Under the pieces are notes generated by a model. The model saw only the letters and a list, made by a program, of their open reading frames with translations, was not told where the DNA came from and searched no databases. Source: an uncultured Pontibacter sp. (GTDB taxonomy: Bacteria > Bacteroidota > Bacteroidia > Cytophagales > Hymenobacteraceae). Taken from it: a stretch of 64,000 bases of DNA. The stretch is from the NCBI RefSeq assembly GCF_947495565.1, contig NZ_CANLZM010000006.1:124001-188000 (forward strand), written 5' to 3'. Shown in pieces: positions 1 through 8,537 of this stretch; positions within the stretch are counted from its first letter, which is position 1; the number at the start of each line of letters is the position of its first letter. The position numbers and the translations under genes were made by a program.

Positions 1-376
1 GCACCAGAAACAGGAACGCTGCCAAAGAGCGTGTTTTCAGGTCGAAGCGGTTTTCCAGAAACTCGTAGGCTGTGTATACTTTCAGGCGGTAAAAAATCGG
101 GATAACCGTAATGGAAATGATCACCATCGCGATCGGCAGGCCGAAGTAAAACTGCACGAAACGCATGCCGTCTTCATAGGCCTGCCCAGGAGTAGACAGA
201 AAGGTAATGGCACTTGCCTGCGTCGCCATAATGGACAGCCCGATGGTCCACCACTTCATGCTGTTGTCGCCTTTCAGATAGCCTTCAATATCTTTGCTGC
301 CGCGCGTTTTCCAGACGCCATAGGTCACAATAAACCCTAGCGTACCCAGCAGCACTACCCAGTCAAGTGGCCTCAT
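1..376 (-). CDS. Sodium:solute symporter (SSS family), N-terminal part, cut by window edge
   Basis: The visible N-terminal 125 residues begin MRPLDWVVLLGTLG and hold the start of an SSS-family Na+-coupled transporter. A first membrane helix is followed by the family-typical stretch WWTIGLSIMATQASAITFLS and GQAYEDGMRFVQ, then another helix and FYRLKVYTAYEFLENRF. The start ATG overlaps the TGA of the small upstream gene (ATGA), so the two are translationally coupled. With the PIG-L deacetylase upstream on the same strand it probably forms one transcription unit, importing a sugar, amino acid or related solute. The substrate cannot be read from this fragment. Most of the protein lies outside the window. 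Confidence 0.88.
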   Translation of the reverse strand, partial: MRPLDWVVLLGTLGFIVTYGVWKTRGSKDIEGYLKGDNSMKWWTIGLSIMATQASAITFLSTPGQAYEDGMRFVQFYFGLPIAMVIISITVIPIFYRLKVYTAYEFLENRFDLKTRSLAAFLFLV

Positions 377-519
377 TCGTATAGTTTTGTGATGATGTAA
401 AAAAGGATGATCAGGAAAGCTAGGTTGCCCAGCACCAGCCAGTACATGCCGGCCCAGCGCTTAAAAAACGGAGGCTTCCCGATTAGTATCTCTTCGTCTG
501 CAGGATTATGGTTTTTCAT
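373..519 (-). CDS. Small single-helix membrane protein, putative symporter partner (48 aa)
   Basis: This 48-residue frame starts MKNHNPADEEILIGKPPFFK. It has a hydrophilic acidic N-terminus, then one membrane helix (about residues 27-43, WLVLGNLAFLIILFYII), and ends KLYE. Its TGA overlaps the ATG of the SSS symporter by the ATGA arrangement. Small one- or two-helix proteins encoded directly before SSS transporters are a known pattern in bacteria, and they may be accessory subunits. Function here is inferred from position and topology only. The start lies about 60 bases from the deacetylase stop, in the same orientation. Confidence 0.72.
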   Translation of the reverse strand: MKNHNPADEEILIGKPPFFKRWAGMYWLVLGNLAFLIILFYIITKLYE

Positions 520-582
520 GGATGATTTCTTTAGGACAGAAGACGCTTAACTACCATACATACCTTTTTCTCTGATTCTTAA

Positions 583-3126
583 TTATTTAACCACACGCTG
601 AGCCTTACTTCCGGAGGCGCTATCGCCTTTACCCAGCGAGATAAGGTTGGCAAACAGGCGGTAAGCGCCGGACACGCCAGCAGGCAGTTCCCTGAAAAAG
701 GAGTAGCCGGTATAAATGTAGTTGCCTGCGCCATATTTTGCCACCAGCAAACCTCCGTTCCGGGCCGGCTCGCCGGGGTCGTTGGACGAGAGAATAGGTG
801 TAAACTCTTCGCTCCACTCGTTCGGGAAGTATAAACCGCGCTCCTGCACCCAACCTTCAAAATCTTTTTTCGTGATCTTGTTCGGCGTGTTGAGCACCGG
901 ATGGTTCGGGGCAAGCAATCTTACTTCGGCATCCTCCACGGTGACGCGGTCCCGGCTGAGCTTTAACGGATATGGCGCTATGTTTGGCAGCACCAGGCTA
1001 TGGTTGGTGTTATACTGCACAATCAGGTTACCGCCCTGCTTCACGTACTCCAACAAAGTAGGCTGGTAGTACTTCAGGCGATCCACGGTGTTGTAGGCGC
1101 GTACGCCAAGGATCACGGCATCAAATTGCTGTAAATAATTCAGGCGCATGTCCTCATCGTTCAGCAGCGTTACGTTATAACCTATTTGCTGCAGGCTTTT
1201 CGGAATATCGTCGCCGGCTCCCATCAGGTATGCTACTTTCTGGCCGCGCTTCTGTATATCCAGCTTCACAATTTTAGCAGCAGCTTCCGGAAACGTTACC
1301 TGTGCCGGAATATGGCTGTAATTTATCTCGCTCAGACCTTTTGAGTATGCTTTTCCGGCAACGGTAGCCACCGCCTTCAGCTGCGCCTCCTCCTGCTTTT
1401 TAGGCGGATACACTGTAAAACTTATACTTTGCTCAGCGCCTTTCGCGGCCAGGTTAAACGGAACAGCAGCTGGTTCTGTGCGCCAGCCTTTTGGCAGTTC
1501 TAACGTCAGCTCTCCGCTTACACTTTCTTTACCGGCTTTAACGAGCACCTGCACCTGCTTTGGCTCACCGTTGGCAAACATGAGCACTTTTTCACCCAGG
1601 TTTACAAAAACCGGTGGCGTTACCACAAACGGCCTGTACACCTCGCCCTCCACCGGGTCGGTACGTTTGTAAACTACCGGCACTGTTAGCTGCAGCGGCT
1701 CCCCGGCAATTTGCACGGTAAAAGTGGCCTGCGCGGCGGGTGCGTTTTCTGGCTGCCCCACCTCCTGTTGCTCTGTCACGGCAAACATACCCAATGTACC
1801 GGCTTCGCGCAGCCAGTACGGCTGTGAGTAAGGCATGTTTTGCAGTAGCAGCTTGCTTGTGCCATACTTCAGCGGCTCATTATTTTTCAGGTTGATGTTC
1901 AGCGTGGTGTCTGATGAGGCGAAGCTATACTTTATACTTTGCAGCGTAACAGGCGTTTCGGAACGGTTAATGGCCTCAACCTGCAGCCTGACCGGCTGGC
2001 CGGGAGCGGCGGCATAATCGCTTGCCGTTACTTCCAGATACAGCCCCGAAGTATGCTGCAGCACATCCTGTAGTTCCTCCAGCTTTACACGCTTCCAGTA
2101 GCCGTCAGGTAGTTTTTCGAGTTCTTTTCGGGCAGCAAGCAGCGTTGGCACTACTGCAGCAGGCGCTGTAGGTTTATAGTTGCTGATAGCCTGCTCTATT
2201 AGCCGCTGCACTTTTTCGCCGCCCTTTACGCGGCTCCAGCTGGTGTTAATGCCTTCAAACAGCCCTTGCTGCGCCTTCTCGCCGGCGGTGTGCTGCAGGT
2301 ACTCTATACTAGTGCCCCGTGCGCCGCTGGCCCCAAAGCCCTGGCTCTTGTGCATGCTGCGGCTGCGGGCTGCTATTTCGCCGTAAGACTCGCCAAGCAA
2401 CGGGTTAAAACCGCCTACGTCAATTTTCAGCAGTTCTTTGCCATACTTCTCAAACTCCTCCTGGCTCTTAAACGACCATACCCCTGTATTCCAGAGTAAA
2501 CGCTTAGGCTGCCATACTTCCACATACTTCAGCTGCTCCGGAAAACGTTTTGGATCGGCAGCCGCCTTAAAAGCCTCTGCAGCAAGTATGGCCGAGGCGC
2601 TGTGGTGGCCGTGACCGGCACGCTCATCCGGCGGAAAGCGTGTCACCATCACATCGGGCCTGAATTTCCTGATCGTCCAAACCATATCTGCCAGCACCTG
2701 CTCTTTGTCCCAGATGTTAAAAGTCTCTTCGGGGTTTTTAGAGAAACCAAAGTCATTGGCGCGGGTAAAGAACTGGTGGCCTCCGTCGGTGCGCCGCGCC
2801 TGCAGCAGCTCCTGCGTCCGGATAATGCCCAGGCCTTCGCTTATCTCCGCTCCAATCAAGTTTTGTCCCCCGTCGCCGCGCGTAACTGCCAGGTAGCCGG
2901 TGTTGTAGAGCTTCTCGTTGGCCAGGTAAGCGATTAAGCGCGTGTTTTCATCATCAGGGTGTGCAGCCACATAGAGCGCAGTGCCCAGCACATTCAGTTT
3001 TTGCAGATCCTGCAGTATTTTAGCGGACGAGGGCTTCTGCGGCGTCTGAGCCTGCAGTGGCTGCAGCAGCAGCAATAACGCGGCCGCGGATAACAGCGCC
3101 TGAAGCAAAGGGTGATGTATCTTCAT
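583..3126 (-). CDS. Secreted PIG-L family deacetylase (LmbE-like) with C-terminal GATase-like region
   Basis: An exported protein of about 847 residues. The chosen ATG gives a clean signal peptide (residues 1-27, ending LQAQ); a longer frame to 3192 exists, but its extra 22 residues do not look like a signal. The PIG-L/LmbE zinc motif AHPDDE sits at residues 55-60, with the matching GHGHHSAS motif near residue 170. The family removes N-acetyl groups from GlcNAc-type substrates. A middle region resembles NPCBM/Ig-like beta domains. The C-terminal part (ILGVRAYNT, YVKQGGNLIVQYNT) resembles a ThuA/class-I glutamine-amidotransferase-like fold. It is probably transcribed with the symporter downstream, suggesting periplasmic deacetylation of an acetylated sugar conjugate followed by uptake. 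Substrate unknown. Confidence 0.85.
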   Translation of the reverse strand: MKIHHPLLQALLSAAALLLLLQPLQAQTPQKPSSAKILQDLQKLNVLGTALYVAAHPDDENTRLIAYLANEKLYNTGYLAVTRGDGGQNLIGAEISEGLGIIRTQELLQARRTDGGHQFFTRANDFGFSKNPEETFNIWDKEQVLADMVWTIRKFRPDVMVTRFPPDERAGHGHHSASAILAAEAFKAAADPKRFPEQLKYVEVWQPKRLLWNTGVWSFKSQEEFEKYGKELLKIDVGGFNPLLGESYGEIAARSRSMHKSQGFGASGARGTSIEYLQHTAGEKAQQGLFEGINTSWSRVKGGEKVQRLIEQAISNYKPTAPAAVVPTLLAARKELEKLPDGYWKRVKLEELQDVLQHTSGLYLEVTASDYAAAPGQPVRLQVEAINRSETPVTLQSIKYSFASSDTTLNINLKNNEPLKYGTSKLLLQNMPYSQPYWLREAGTLGMFAVTEQQEVGQPENAPAAQATFTVQIAGEPLQLTVPVVYKRTDPVEGEVYRPFVVTPPVFVNLGEKVLMFANGEPKQVQVLVKAGKESVSGELTLELPKGWRTEPAAVPFNLAAKGAEQSISFTVYPPKKQEEAQLKAVATVAGKAYSKGLSEINYSHIPAQVTFPEAAAKIVKLDIQKRGQKVAYLMGAGDDIPKSLQQIGYNVTLLNDEDMRLNYLQQFDAVILGVRAYNTVDRLKYYQPTLLEYVKQGGNLIVQYNTNHSLVLPNIAPYPLKLSRDRVTVEDAEVRLLAPNHPVLNTPNKITKKDFEGWVQERGLYFPNEWSEEFTPILSSNDPGEPARNGGLLVAKYGAGNYIYTGYSFFRELPAGVSGAYRLFANLISLGKGDSASGSKAQRVVK

Positions 3127-3502
3127 AGTATCAAGTTTGCAGCGTATGCGGCTGCTCCATATAGCTAAGGTAATCTCTGTAAAGCTAAGCAATTATGAGT
3201 TGCGATGGTAAACTACCGCCTGCCTTTCTGGCGAAGGGCGACAGCCTTTGGATATATAACAGCTATCGCACGTTATACTTCAGGTAATATGGCTTTAAGC
3301 AGCAATAAACTGGCTTTTTTACAAAGTATGAAAAATCTTGAAAAACGATAGGATTAAAATCAGTAAAGTACTATGTTTGTGCAGTTTCAGGCCTTAGCTT
3401 TCCAGTACTTATTGCCCTTGACTTAACTCTTGGAAGTGTAAAACGTAGAACATACACCTGCGAGAGCGTTACATACCTCTACCTAATTATGTGACATATT
3501 AT
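3127..3502. other. Divergent intergenic region with candidate promoter
   Basis: Lies between the divergently transcribed deacetylase and the unknown membrane protein. No convincing small ORF was seen. TATGTTTG at 3372-3379 (plus) fits the Bacteroidota -7 consensus TAnnTTTG, but it lies about 125 bases before the chosen start and has no TTG at the proper -33 spacing, so it is a weak candidate. The region also holds TATACTT at about 3270 and AAGTAT at about 3325, copies of the abundant motif. Confidence 0.4.
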
Positions 3503-4198
3503 ATGCCTAGCCAAAGAGAAAGCAATATAAATGACTTTGCGTTTGACTACCTGCGCAACCATTACACTACCCGTTTTGGCGCCAAGCACATTTTGGTGGA
3601 TAAAGACGAGCAAACAAAGCAGGGAAGTATAACACAAGGGCTTTTTTCTATGAAGAAAGAAGATAACACACTCTTTGTAGCGGCTTTGCATACCCATCAT
3701 TCCCCTGAAATTACGAGAGCACTTGTTAAGTATAAAAAGAAAGGCTTTAATGTGTTTCGCTTTGCCCTCACGTTGCTTACGCTTATTTCGGTTTTACTGG
3801 CGGGCCTGCTGCTAGGGCAGTTGGTTTCAGGAGCTGTAGCTGCTGTAGTACTGGCTATTAGTGTTTTTGCGCTTTACTCTTTTGTGGGTAAGCGGCTGCA
3901 GCAGCGAAAGTTAGCTCGTCTGCTGGATACACTGAAGAAAACGCCCGCTGACGAGCAGTGGCTTGGCCTCTCCATCAGCAGCCTCACCTTCCGTAACAAC
4001 GATCTAGCAAAGCAACTGCTGGCCATGTGCGAACGCCGCGGCGTTGGTATAATTACCGTAGGCCAGCGCGCTAAGGTAATCCTAATGAAAGAGCCACAAG
4101 CGGCTACCTGCCGACGCGGAGATTTTCTATCCCATTACAACGCTGATGCCCGCATACGCAAGGCGCTCTTAGGAGATTCGGTCTTACGCGTAGCATAG
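3503..4198 (+). CDS. Unknown two-helix membrane protein (231 aa)
   Basis: I do not recognise this protein. A soluble N-terminal segment of about 82 residues (with ILVDKDEQTKQGSITQGLF and KKEDNTLFVAALHT) is followed by two adjacent membrane helices (about residues 85-128). A basic linker QQRKLARLL and a second soluble segment of about 95 residues follow, with RGVGIITVGQRAKVILMKEP. The strand pattern on both sides of the helices loosely recalls a restriction-endonuclease-like or substrate-binding alpha/beta core interrupted by a membrane hairpin; that is a guess. I use the ATG at 3503. An in-frame GTG at 3491 would add four residues. It is monocistronic as far as can be seen. Confidence 0.65.
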   Translation: MPSQRESNINDFAFDYLRNHYTTRFGAKHILVDKDEQTKQGSITQGLFSMKKEDNTLFVAALHTHHSPEITRALVKYKKKGFNVFRFALTLLTLISVLLAGLLLGQLVSGAVAAVVLAISVFALYSFVGKRLQQRKLARLLDTLKKTPADEQWLGLSISSLTFRNNDLAKQLLAMCERRGVGIITVGQRAKVILMKEPQAATCRRGDFLSHYNADARIRKALLGDSVLRVA

Positions 4199-4300
4199 TA
4201 GTCCTCCCCTTTTTCTTCGCTGTTGTTCCTCTGTTCGCAACAATAGCGCTTCTGCTTTAGTACACATCCTACATGCACCCGTTACTGAAACTTAGAAGCT

Positions 4301-4384
4301 ATGACACTTATTCTTTTAATCATACTTGTAATTGCTTTAATTATTGGTGTAATCTGGTTTAAGTCTAACACCCCAAAGCGATAA
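4301..4384 (+). CDS. Possible 27-residue membrane peptide
   Basis: ATG to TAA frame of 28 codons coding for MTLILLIILVIALIIGVIWF followed by KSNTPKR. It is a nearly pure membrane helix with a positively charged C-terminal tail, giving N-out/C-in topology by the positive-inside rule. It lies 15 bases upstream of the DUF2461 gene on the same strand. The composition (hydrophobic helix then K/R tail) is that of a genuine bacterial membrane microprotein rather than random sequence. There is no strong ribosome-binding site, which is normal for this phylum. No function can be assigned. Confidence 0.42.
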   Translation: MTLILLIILVIALIIGVIWFKSNTPKR

Positions 4385-4399
4385 CATAATGTAGCCTCC

Positions 4400-5065
4400 A
4401 TGAACATCCCATTTATACTTGATTTTCTGCAAAATCTGCGGCAGAACAACAGTAAAATTTGGATGGACGCAAACCGTGAGGAATACCTGCAGGCAAAGGC
4501 GTTTTTTGTGGAGGTGGTGGAGCAACTGATTGCGCAACTGCAGCAGTTCGATGCCTCTCTGCATGGAGTTACAGCACGGGAATGCATCTTCAGAATCAAC
4601 AAGAACGATTTCTCTAAAAAGGGAGAAGCGCCTTATAAAGGGCATTTTGGAGCAGGCATTTCACCTGGTGGGCGGCACTCTCCTTTTCCGAACTATGTGC
4701 TGTTGCTGGAGCCCAACGGACTGTCGCGGGTAGGTGGAGGAATACGGAAGCCAACTAGTAAGCAGTTAAAGTTAATACGGGAGGAGATTGACTATAATCC
4801 CAACCAACTGCAGTCGGTGCTGGATAACGCAGCCTTTAAAAACATATTTGGCGAGTTGCGCGGCGACAAGGCTGTACATGCACCGAAAGGGTACGACAAG
4901 TCTCATCCGGAGCTGGAGCTGCTAAAGTATAAAGGCTTTCAGGTACTGCATTATTTCAGCGATGAGGAAGTAAGCCACCCTCAGTTTACGGAGCGCGTGC
5001 CGCTGCTGCTTCGGCAGGTAAAGCCGCTCCACGATTTTCTGAACAACGCCATAACCGAATTATAG
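4400..5065 (+). CDS. DUF2461 domain-containing protein
   Basis: A 221-residue cytosolic protein whose whole length matches the DUF2461 (TIGR02453) family in my recollection. Typical features are FILDFLQNLRQNNSKIWMDA at the N-terminus, IFRINKNDFSKKGEAPYKGH, HFGAGISPGGRHS and a C-terminal LLLRQVKPLHDFL. The biochemical function of the family is not established. The stop TAG shares its last base with the GTG start of the next gene, and that gene in turn overlaps the Rieske gene by one base. The three are therefore very likely one transcription unit with coupled translation. Confidence 0.85.
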   Translation: MNIPFILDFLQNLRQNNSKIWMDANREEYLQAKAFFVEVVEQLIAQLQQFDASLHGVTARECIFRINKNDFSKKGEAPYKGHFGAGISPGGRHSPFPNYVLLLEPNGLSRVGGGIRKPTSKQLKLIREEIDYNPNQLQSVLDNAAFKNIFGELRGDKAVHAPKGYDKSHPELELLKYKGFQVLHYFSDEEVSHPQFTERVPLLLRQVKPLHDFLNNAITEL

Positions 5066-5442
5066 TGAAACAACTAACCTACTCTCTGGCATGCCTGCTG
5101 CTGCTAACACTGCTTTCTTCCTGTCGTCAGGAACCCAAGCGCATGCCCGATACGCTGCCTGATGTATACGGCTACATCACTGATATCAAATTCACCTCAA
5201 AAAATGATGAAAAAGCCAAAGCCCTGGTGGCGGTAAAATCTTTAGAGGGTGTGCCGGCCAATTATGCTGATGCCAGCGTTAGCATTGATGAGCATACCCT
5301 GATTGAGGACGAGGCAGGTGAGCAACTGAAACTAGACCAATTACGCGAAGGGCACCAGATACAGGCTTGGTTTGACGGAGATGTGCTGGAAAGCCGGCCA
5401 GTACGAGGTAAAGCCAAAGCTGTACGCATACGCTACGAATAA
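5065..5442 (+). CDS. Small lipoprotein, DUF3221-like
   Basis: A 125-residue exported lipoprotein. The signal sequence MKQLTYSLACLLLLTLLSSC ends in a lipobox (LSSC, Cys20). The mature part is a small beta-rich domain: YGYITDIKFT, an ALVAVKSLEGVP segment, VSIDEHTLIEDEAGE, then LREGHQIQAWFDGDVLESRP and AKAVRIRY. This order resembles the DUF3221/YobA-type OB-like domain. The start is GTG and overlaps the preceding stop by one base; the stop TAA overlaps the Rieske ATG (TAATG). Function unknown. Confidence 0.75.
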   Translation: MKQLTYSLACLLLLTLLSSCRQEPKRMPDTLPDVYGYITDIKFTSKNDEKAKALVAVKSLEGVPANYADASVSIDEHTLIEDEAGEQLKLDQLREGHQIQAWFDGDVLESRPVRGKAKAVRIRYE

Positions 5443-5792
5443 TGCCTGATAACCTGGAAAACAAGTATAACTGGCACAAAGTATACGCATCTGCTGAGGA
5501 AGCCGCCCAGCAAGTGCCGCTACGCAAGCTCCAGCAGCTGGAGCTAAACGGCAAGCAGATTTGCTTTGCCCACACCCAAACTGGTTTCTTTGCCGTAGAA
5601 GATGCCTGCCCGCACTTAGGATATTCTCTCTCGCGGGGCACCACCAACTACCTTAACGAAGTTATTTGCCCCTGGCACAGCCACAGGTTTAACCTCGAGA
5701 ATGGCCGAGAATGTAAGTACCGGTCACGCAATGCTGTTACTTATCCTGTAGAGGTACAGGAAGACGGTGTTTATATCGGCATTCCCAAATAA
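5442..5792 (+). CDS. Rieske [2Fe-2S] protein
   Basis: A 116-residue soluble Rieske ferredoxin. Cluster ligands are visible as C56-P-H58 (ACPHLGYSLSRG) and C76-PW-H79 (ICPWHSHRF), the two CxH and CxxH boxes of the fold. There is no signal peptide or membrane anchor, so it acts in the cytoplasm, probably as an electron carrier or as the ferredoxin part of a two-component oxygenase or nitrite reductase-like system. No partner enzyme is adjacent. It is the last gene of the overlapping DUF2461-lipoprotein-Rieske chain. Confidence 0.9.
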   Translation: MPDNLENKYNWHKVYASAEEAAQQVPLRKLQQLELNGKQICFAHTQTGFFAVEDACPHLGYSLSRGTTNYLNEVICPWHSHRFNLENGRECKYRSRNAVTYPVEVQEDGVYIGIPK

Positions 5793-5923
5793 AACTTTAC
5801 TTATATAGTATAAAAATATATTTACTTTGCTTTAGCCTTCTGATTCTTTCAAACGTAAAAAGATGCTTGTCGGGGGTGGTTTAAGAAGGCTCCTGGTGCA
5901 CTGTACTTTTTTACCTATACTTC

Positions 5924-6409
5924 ATGAAGGCATCATCACCTTACGCAGCAGAATTTGAAGAGGAAATAGCAACTTGGCCCACGCCTATCGAACTGAGGCA
6001 CCAGGAAGGGGATATTTTCGTAACGCTACTGCCACACAAAAACTACATTGAGACTAAATGGAATGGCCATGTTACAGCCGCAGATACGGTAACGGCTGCC
6101 AAAGTGTACCTGGCACTCCTTCAAACCTACCATTGCCCTGACAGGCTGCTCAACGACAAGGCAAACGTTACCGGCGACTGGTCAGAGGCCAACGACTGGC
6201 TTGAGTTTGAGTGGCTGCCGCAGGTTATACGTGCTGGCATGCATTACATGGCGCACATATACTCCAGCAACATGTTCAGCAGATTGTCTGCCCGCGATCT
6301 TTTCCTGCGGGTAACGCCGCGCCTTCAGATGCAGAATTTCAATAACCGCAAAGAAGGCCTGCATTGGCTGCTAACGTGTAGCCCCCCACAGTTGGAGCAG
6401 AGCGCTTAG
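5924..6409 (+). CDS. STAS/SpoIIAA-like protein of an uncharacterised family (paralogue of 46541)
   Basis: A 161-residue cytosolic protein with no signal or membrane segment. The core reads WNGHVTAADTV, LLNDKANVTGDW, WLEFEWLPQVIRAG and YMAHIYSSNMFS, and it aligns along its length with the protein at 46541-46975. Shared positions include WNGxV, the LND and GxW motifs, W-x2-EW-x-P, RAG and AH. The size and alpha/beta rhythm suggest a STAS or SpoIIAA-like fold, as in small bacterial proteins that bind partners or lipids; this is inference. The upstream region is AT-rich. Transcription would end at the hairpin at 6414-6439. Confidence 0.68.
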   Translation: MKASSPYAAEFEEEIATWPTPIELRHQEGDIFVTLLPHKNYIETKWNGHVTAADTVTAAKVYLALLQTYHCPDRLLNDKANVTGDWSEANDWLEFEWLPQVIRAGMHYMAHIYSSNMFSRLSARDLFLRVTPRLQMQNFNNRKEGLHWLLTCSPPQLEQSA

Positions 6410-6413
6410 CCCT

Positions 6414-6439
6414 GCGGTTGCCTATAAATTGGCAACCGC
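6414..6439. terminator. Hairpin between convergent genes
   Basis: Perfect 9-bp stem GCGGTTGCC / GGCAACCGC with an 8-base loop, just after the plus-strand gene at 5924-6409. It covers the last codons and stop of the minus-strand gene at 6422-6622. There is no U-run on either side, so terminator function is likely but not certain. Confidence 0.45.
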
Positions 6440-6622
6440 TTCAGGAGCTGCTGCTGCAGTAATCTCTACTGTATCCAGCATCACGTCCATTACAGGGGCT
6501 TCTAACGCTTCAGGAGCTTCACGTAAAACAAGGATTTCTTTTTGTTCCGGTACTTGGTATGTCTCCTGAACAGCAAAACCAAAACCAAACATTGATGCGG
6601 CGATTAGAATGAGGATTTTCAT
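6422..6622 (-). CDS. Small secreted hypothetical protein (66 aa)
   Basis: Begins MKILILIAASMFGFGFAVQ, a signal peptide probably cleaved near residue 18. The mature chain is acidic and Ala/Glu/Val/Pro-rich (EKEILVLREAPEALEAPVMD, VEITAAAAPEAVANL). No domain is recognised. It is convergent with the STAS-like gene and its stop codon lies inside the 9-bp hairpin. The region upstream (6623-6917) is AT-rich and shared with the divergent permease gene, with no other gene visible in it. Confidence 0.55.
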   Translation of the reverse strand: MKILILIAASMFGFGFAVQETYQVPEQKEILVLREAPEALEAPVMDVMLDTVEITAAAAPEAVANL

Positions 6623-6892
6623 AGTGGTAGATTTTTAAATTGTGTAACTCTATTTTGTTATTGCAAACTTACTATACAGTACTATGTAATGCAAAGTACT
6701 GTTACATACAATACTACCTAATTATACCAACCACTATATTTTATCCGTGAATACGCCTAAAAAGTAGACGAATGTGCTTTAACTATTTCCTGTTTTTTAT
6801 GCTCTTTATCAGGAGCATCTACCTTTTGGTATTAAACATTGATATTATTTTAGCCTGAGGCTTATTACTATCTAACAAAGGCTAAAAACGCG

Positions 6893-6900
6893 TAACTTTG
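6893..6900 (+). promoter_or_regulatory. Candidate -7 promoter box (TAACTTTG) for the APC permease
   Basis: TAACTTTG matches the Bacteroidota -7 consensus TAnnTTTG exactly and ends 17 bases before the permease ATG, leaving a very short leader. No TTG is present at the usual -33 spacing. Confidence 0.5.
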
Positions 6901-6917
6901 AGCGTTTTTTACTACTT

Positions 6918-8390
6918 ATGCAAAATTTAACCGAACTCACTAAAGAGGAGAAAGAACGCGGCAACAGCGGGTTTAAGCGTGAAATCACCCTCTATGACGC
7001 CATCATGATCGTAACAGGCGGCATGATCGGCTCCGGCATCTTCATTGTAACCGCCGATATTTCCCGTGCCGTTATCAGCCCCGGCTATATGCTGCTGGTG
7101 TGGCTTATCTCAGGCTTCCTGACGATGGTAGGCGCCGTTAGTTATGGCGAGCTGTCTTCTATGTTCCCGAATGTGGGCGGCCAGTATGTGTACCTCAAAG
7201 AGGCTTACAACAAAATGGTTGCTTTTCTATATGGCTGGACGCTTTTTCTGGTGATCCAGACAGGTGTGATTGCCGCCGTGGGCGTTGCGTTTGCGCGATT
7301 TACTGGTGTGCTGCTGCCGTGGTTCAGCGAGGATAACGTACTGCTGCGCTTAGGCGGGCTGGAATTTACATCGGTGCAGTTGCTGGCAATTACAAGCATC
7401 ATTTTTTTAACCTACATAAATTCTAAAGGTGTAAAAAGCGGCAAGCTGATCCAGAACATATTCGGCAGCACCAAACTAATTGCGCTGTTCGGGCTTATAC
7501 TTTTCGGCCTGCTGCTGGGCGTAAACGAAACTGCCATAGAAGCCAACTTCAGCAACTTTTGGGGCGAAAGCGGATCTTCCACAGCTGTACCAACCGGCAT
7601 GGCTTTAGTTTCGGCCTTGGGCATGGCCATGGTTGGCGCACTTTTCTCCGCCGACTCCTGGAACAATATTGGCTTCTCAGGCGATGAGATCGTGAACCCC
7701 AAACGCACAATTGTACTAAGTATGGTTATTGGTTCGGCAATTGTAATGGGTGTTTACATGCTGATAAACCTGGTATACCTGCTGGTGCTTCCGATGCACG
7801 GGTCCGCAGATGCAGCCACTGCCCTAGGCCAGGGCATCACCTTTGCCGATAACGACAGGGTAGCCGCCGCAGCCGCTGAAGTAATTGGTGGTTACAAGGC
7901 TACCGTAGCCATTGCCATCCTGATTATGGTTTCTACTTTCAGCTGTAACAATGGAGCCATACTTTCGGGAGCCCGTGTATATTACGCCATCGCTAAGGAC
8001 GGGCTGTTTTTTGAGCGCATGGGTCGCCTGAACAAGAACGGAGTGCCGGCAGGCGCGCTATGGCTGCAATGCCTGTGGGCTTGTATGCTCTGCCTCTCCG
8101 GCACCTACGGCGACTTGCTAGATTATGTGGTATTCGCGGTAATGCTTTTCTACATCCTGACTATAATCGGAGTATTTGTACTACGTAAAAAGCGGCCTGA
8201 CCTTCCCCGCCCTTACAAAGCTTTTGGTTACCCAGTGTTGCCTGCGCTCTACGTGCTGCTGGCTTCTGCCATTTGTATTATTCTGCTCATCTACAAACCG
8301 GTGTTTACCTGGCCAGGGCTGGTGATAGTGGCACTGGGGATTCCGGTGTTTTATCTTTTCGGCAGTAGGTTCGGCAGGTCTAAATCGTAA
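6918..8390 (+). CDS. APC-superfamily amino acid permease
   Basis: A 490-residue integral membrane protein with about 12 helices. The N-terminal family signature is plain: REITLYDAIMIVTGGMIGSG followed by IFIVTADISR, the unwound TM1 substrate-binding segment of APC transporters. Later come SYGELSSMFPNVGGQYVYLK (TM3 region), SADSWNNIGFSGDEI and NPKRTIVLSM, which fit the LAT/basic amino-acid exchanger branch. It imports or exchanges amino acids across the inner membrane. A -7-like box lies 17 bases upstream and a strong terminator 11 bases downstream, so it is monocistronic. AAGTATACTT overlaps the stop codon. Confidence 0.9.
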   Translation: MQNLTELTKEEKERGNSGFKREITLYDAIMIVTGGMIGSGIFIVTADISRAVISPGYMLLVWLISGFLTMVGAVSYGELSSMFPNVGGQYVYLKEAYNKMVAFLYGWTLFLVIQTGVIAAVGVAFARFTGVLLPWFSEDNVLLRLGGLEFTSVQLLAITSIIFLTYINSKGVKSGKLIQNIFGSTKLIALFGLILFGLLLGVNETAIEANFSNFWGESGSSTAVPTGMALVSALGMAMVGALFSADSWNNIGFSGDEIVNPKRTIVLSMVIGSAIVMGVYMLINLVYLLVLPMHGSADAATALGQGITFADNDRVAAAAAEVIGGYKATVAIAILIMVSTFSCNNGAILSGARVYYAIAKDGLFFERMGRLNKNGVPAGALWLQCLWACMLCLSGTYGDLLDYVVFAVMLFYILTIIGVFVLRKKRPDLPRPYKAFGYPVLPALYVLLASAICIILLIYKPVFTWPGLVIVALGIPVFYLFGSRFGRSKS

Positions 8391-8401
8391 AGTATACTTG
8401 C

Positions 8402-8449
8402 AACCAACTAAAAAGCCCGACGCCTTTGCTTCGGGCTTTTTAGTTGGTT
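8402..8449 (+). terminator. Long perfect terminator hairpin
   Basis: Perfect 19-bp inverted repeat (arms 8402-8420 and 8431-8449; core AAAAAGCCCGA / TCGGGCTTTTT) with a 10-base loop. The T-run is part of the stem. It follows the APC permease stop. Confidence 0.85.
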
Positions 8450-8537
8450 TATTTCAGTAATCTGCATCTCCTGGCTATAAAACAAAACGCCCTGCTGCTG
8501 CTCACGTAGTAACTCCTGAATAACACAAAAGAACTAT

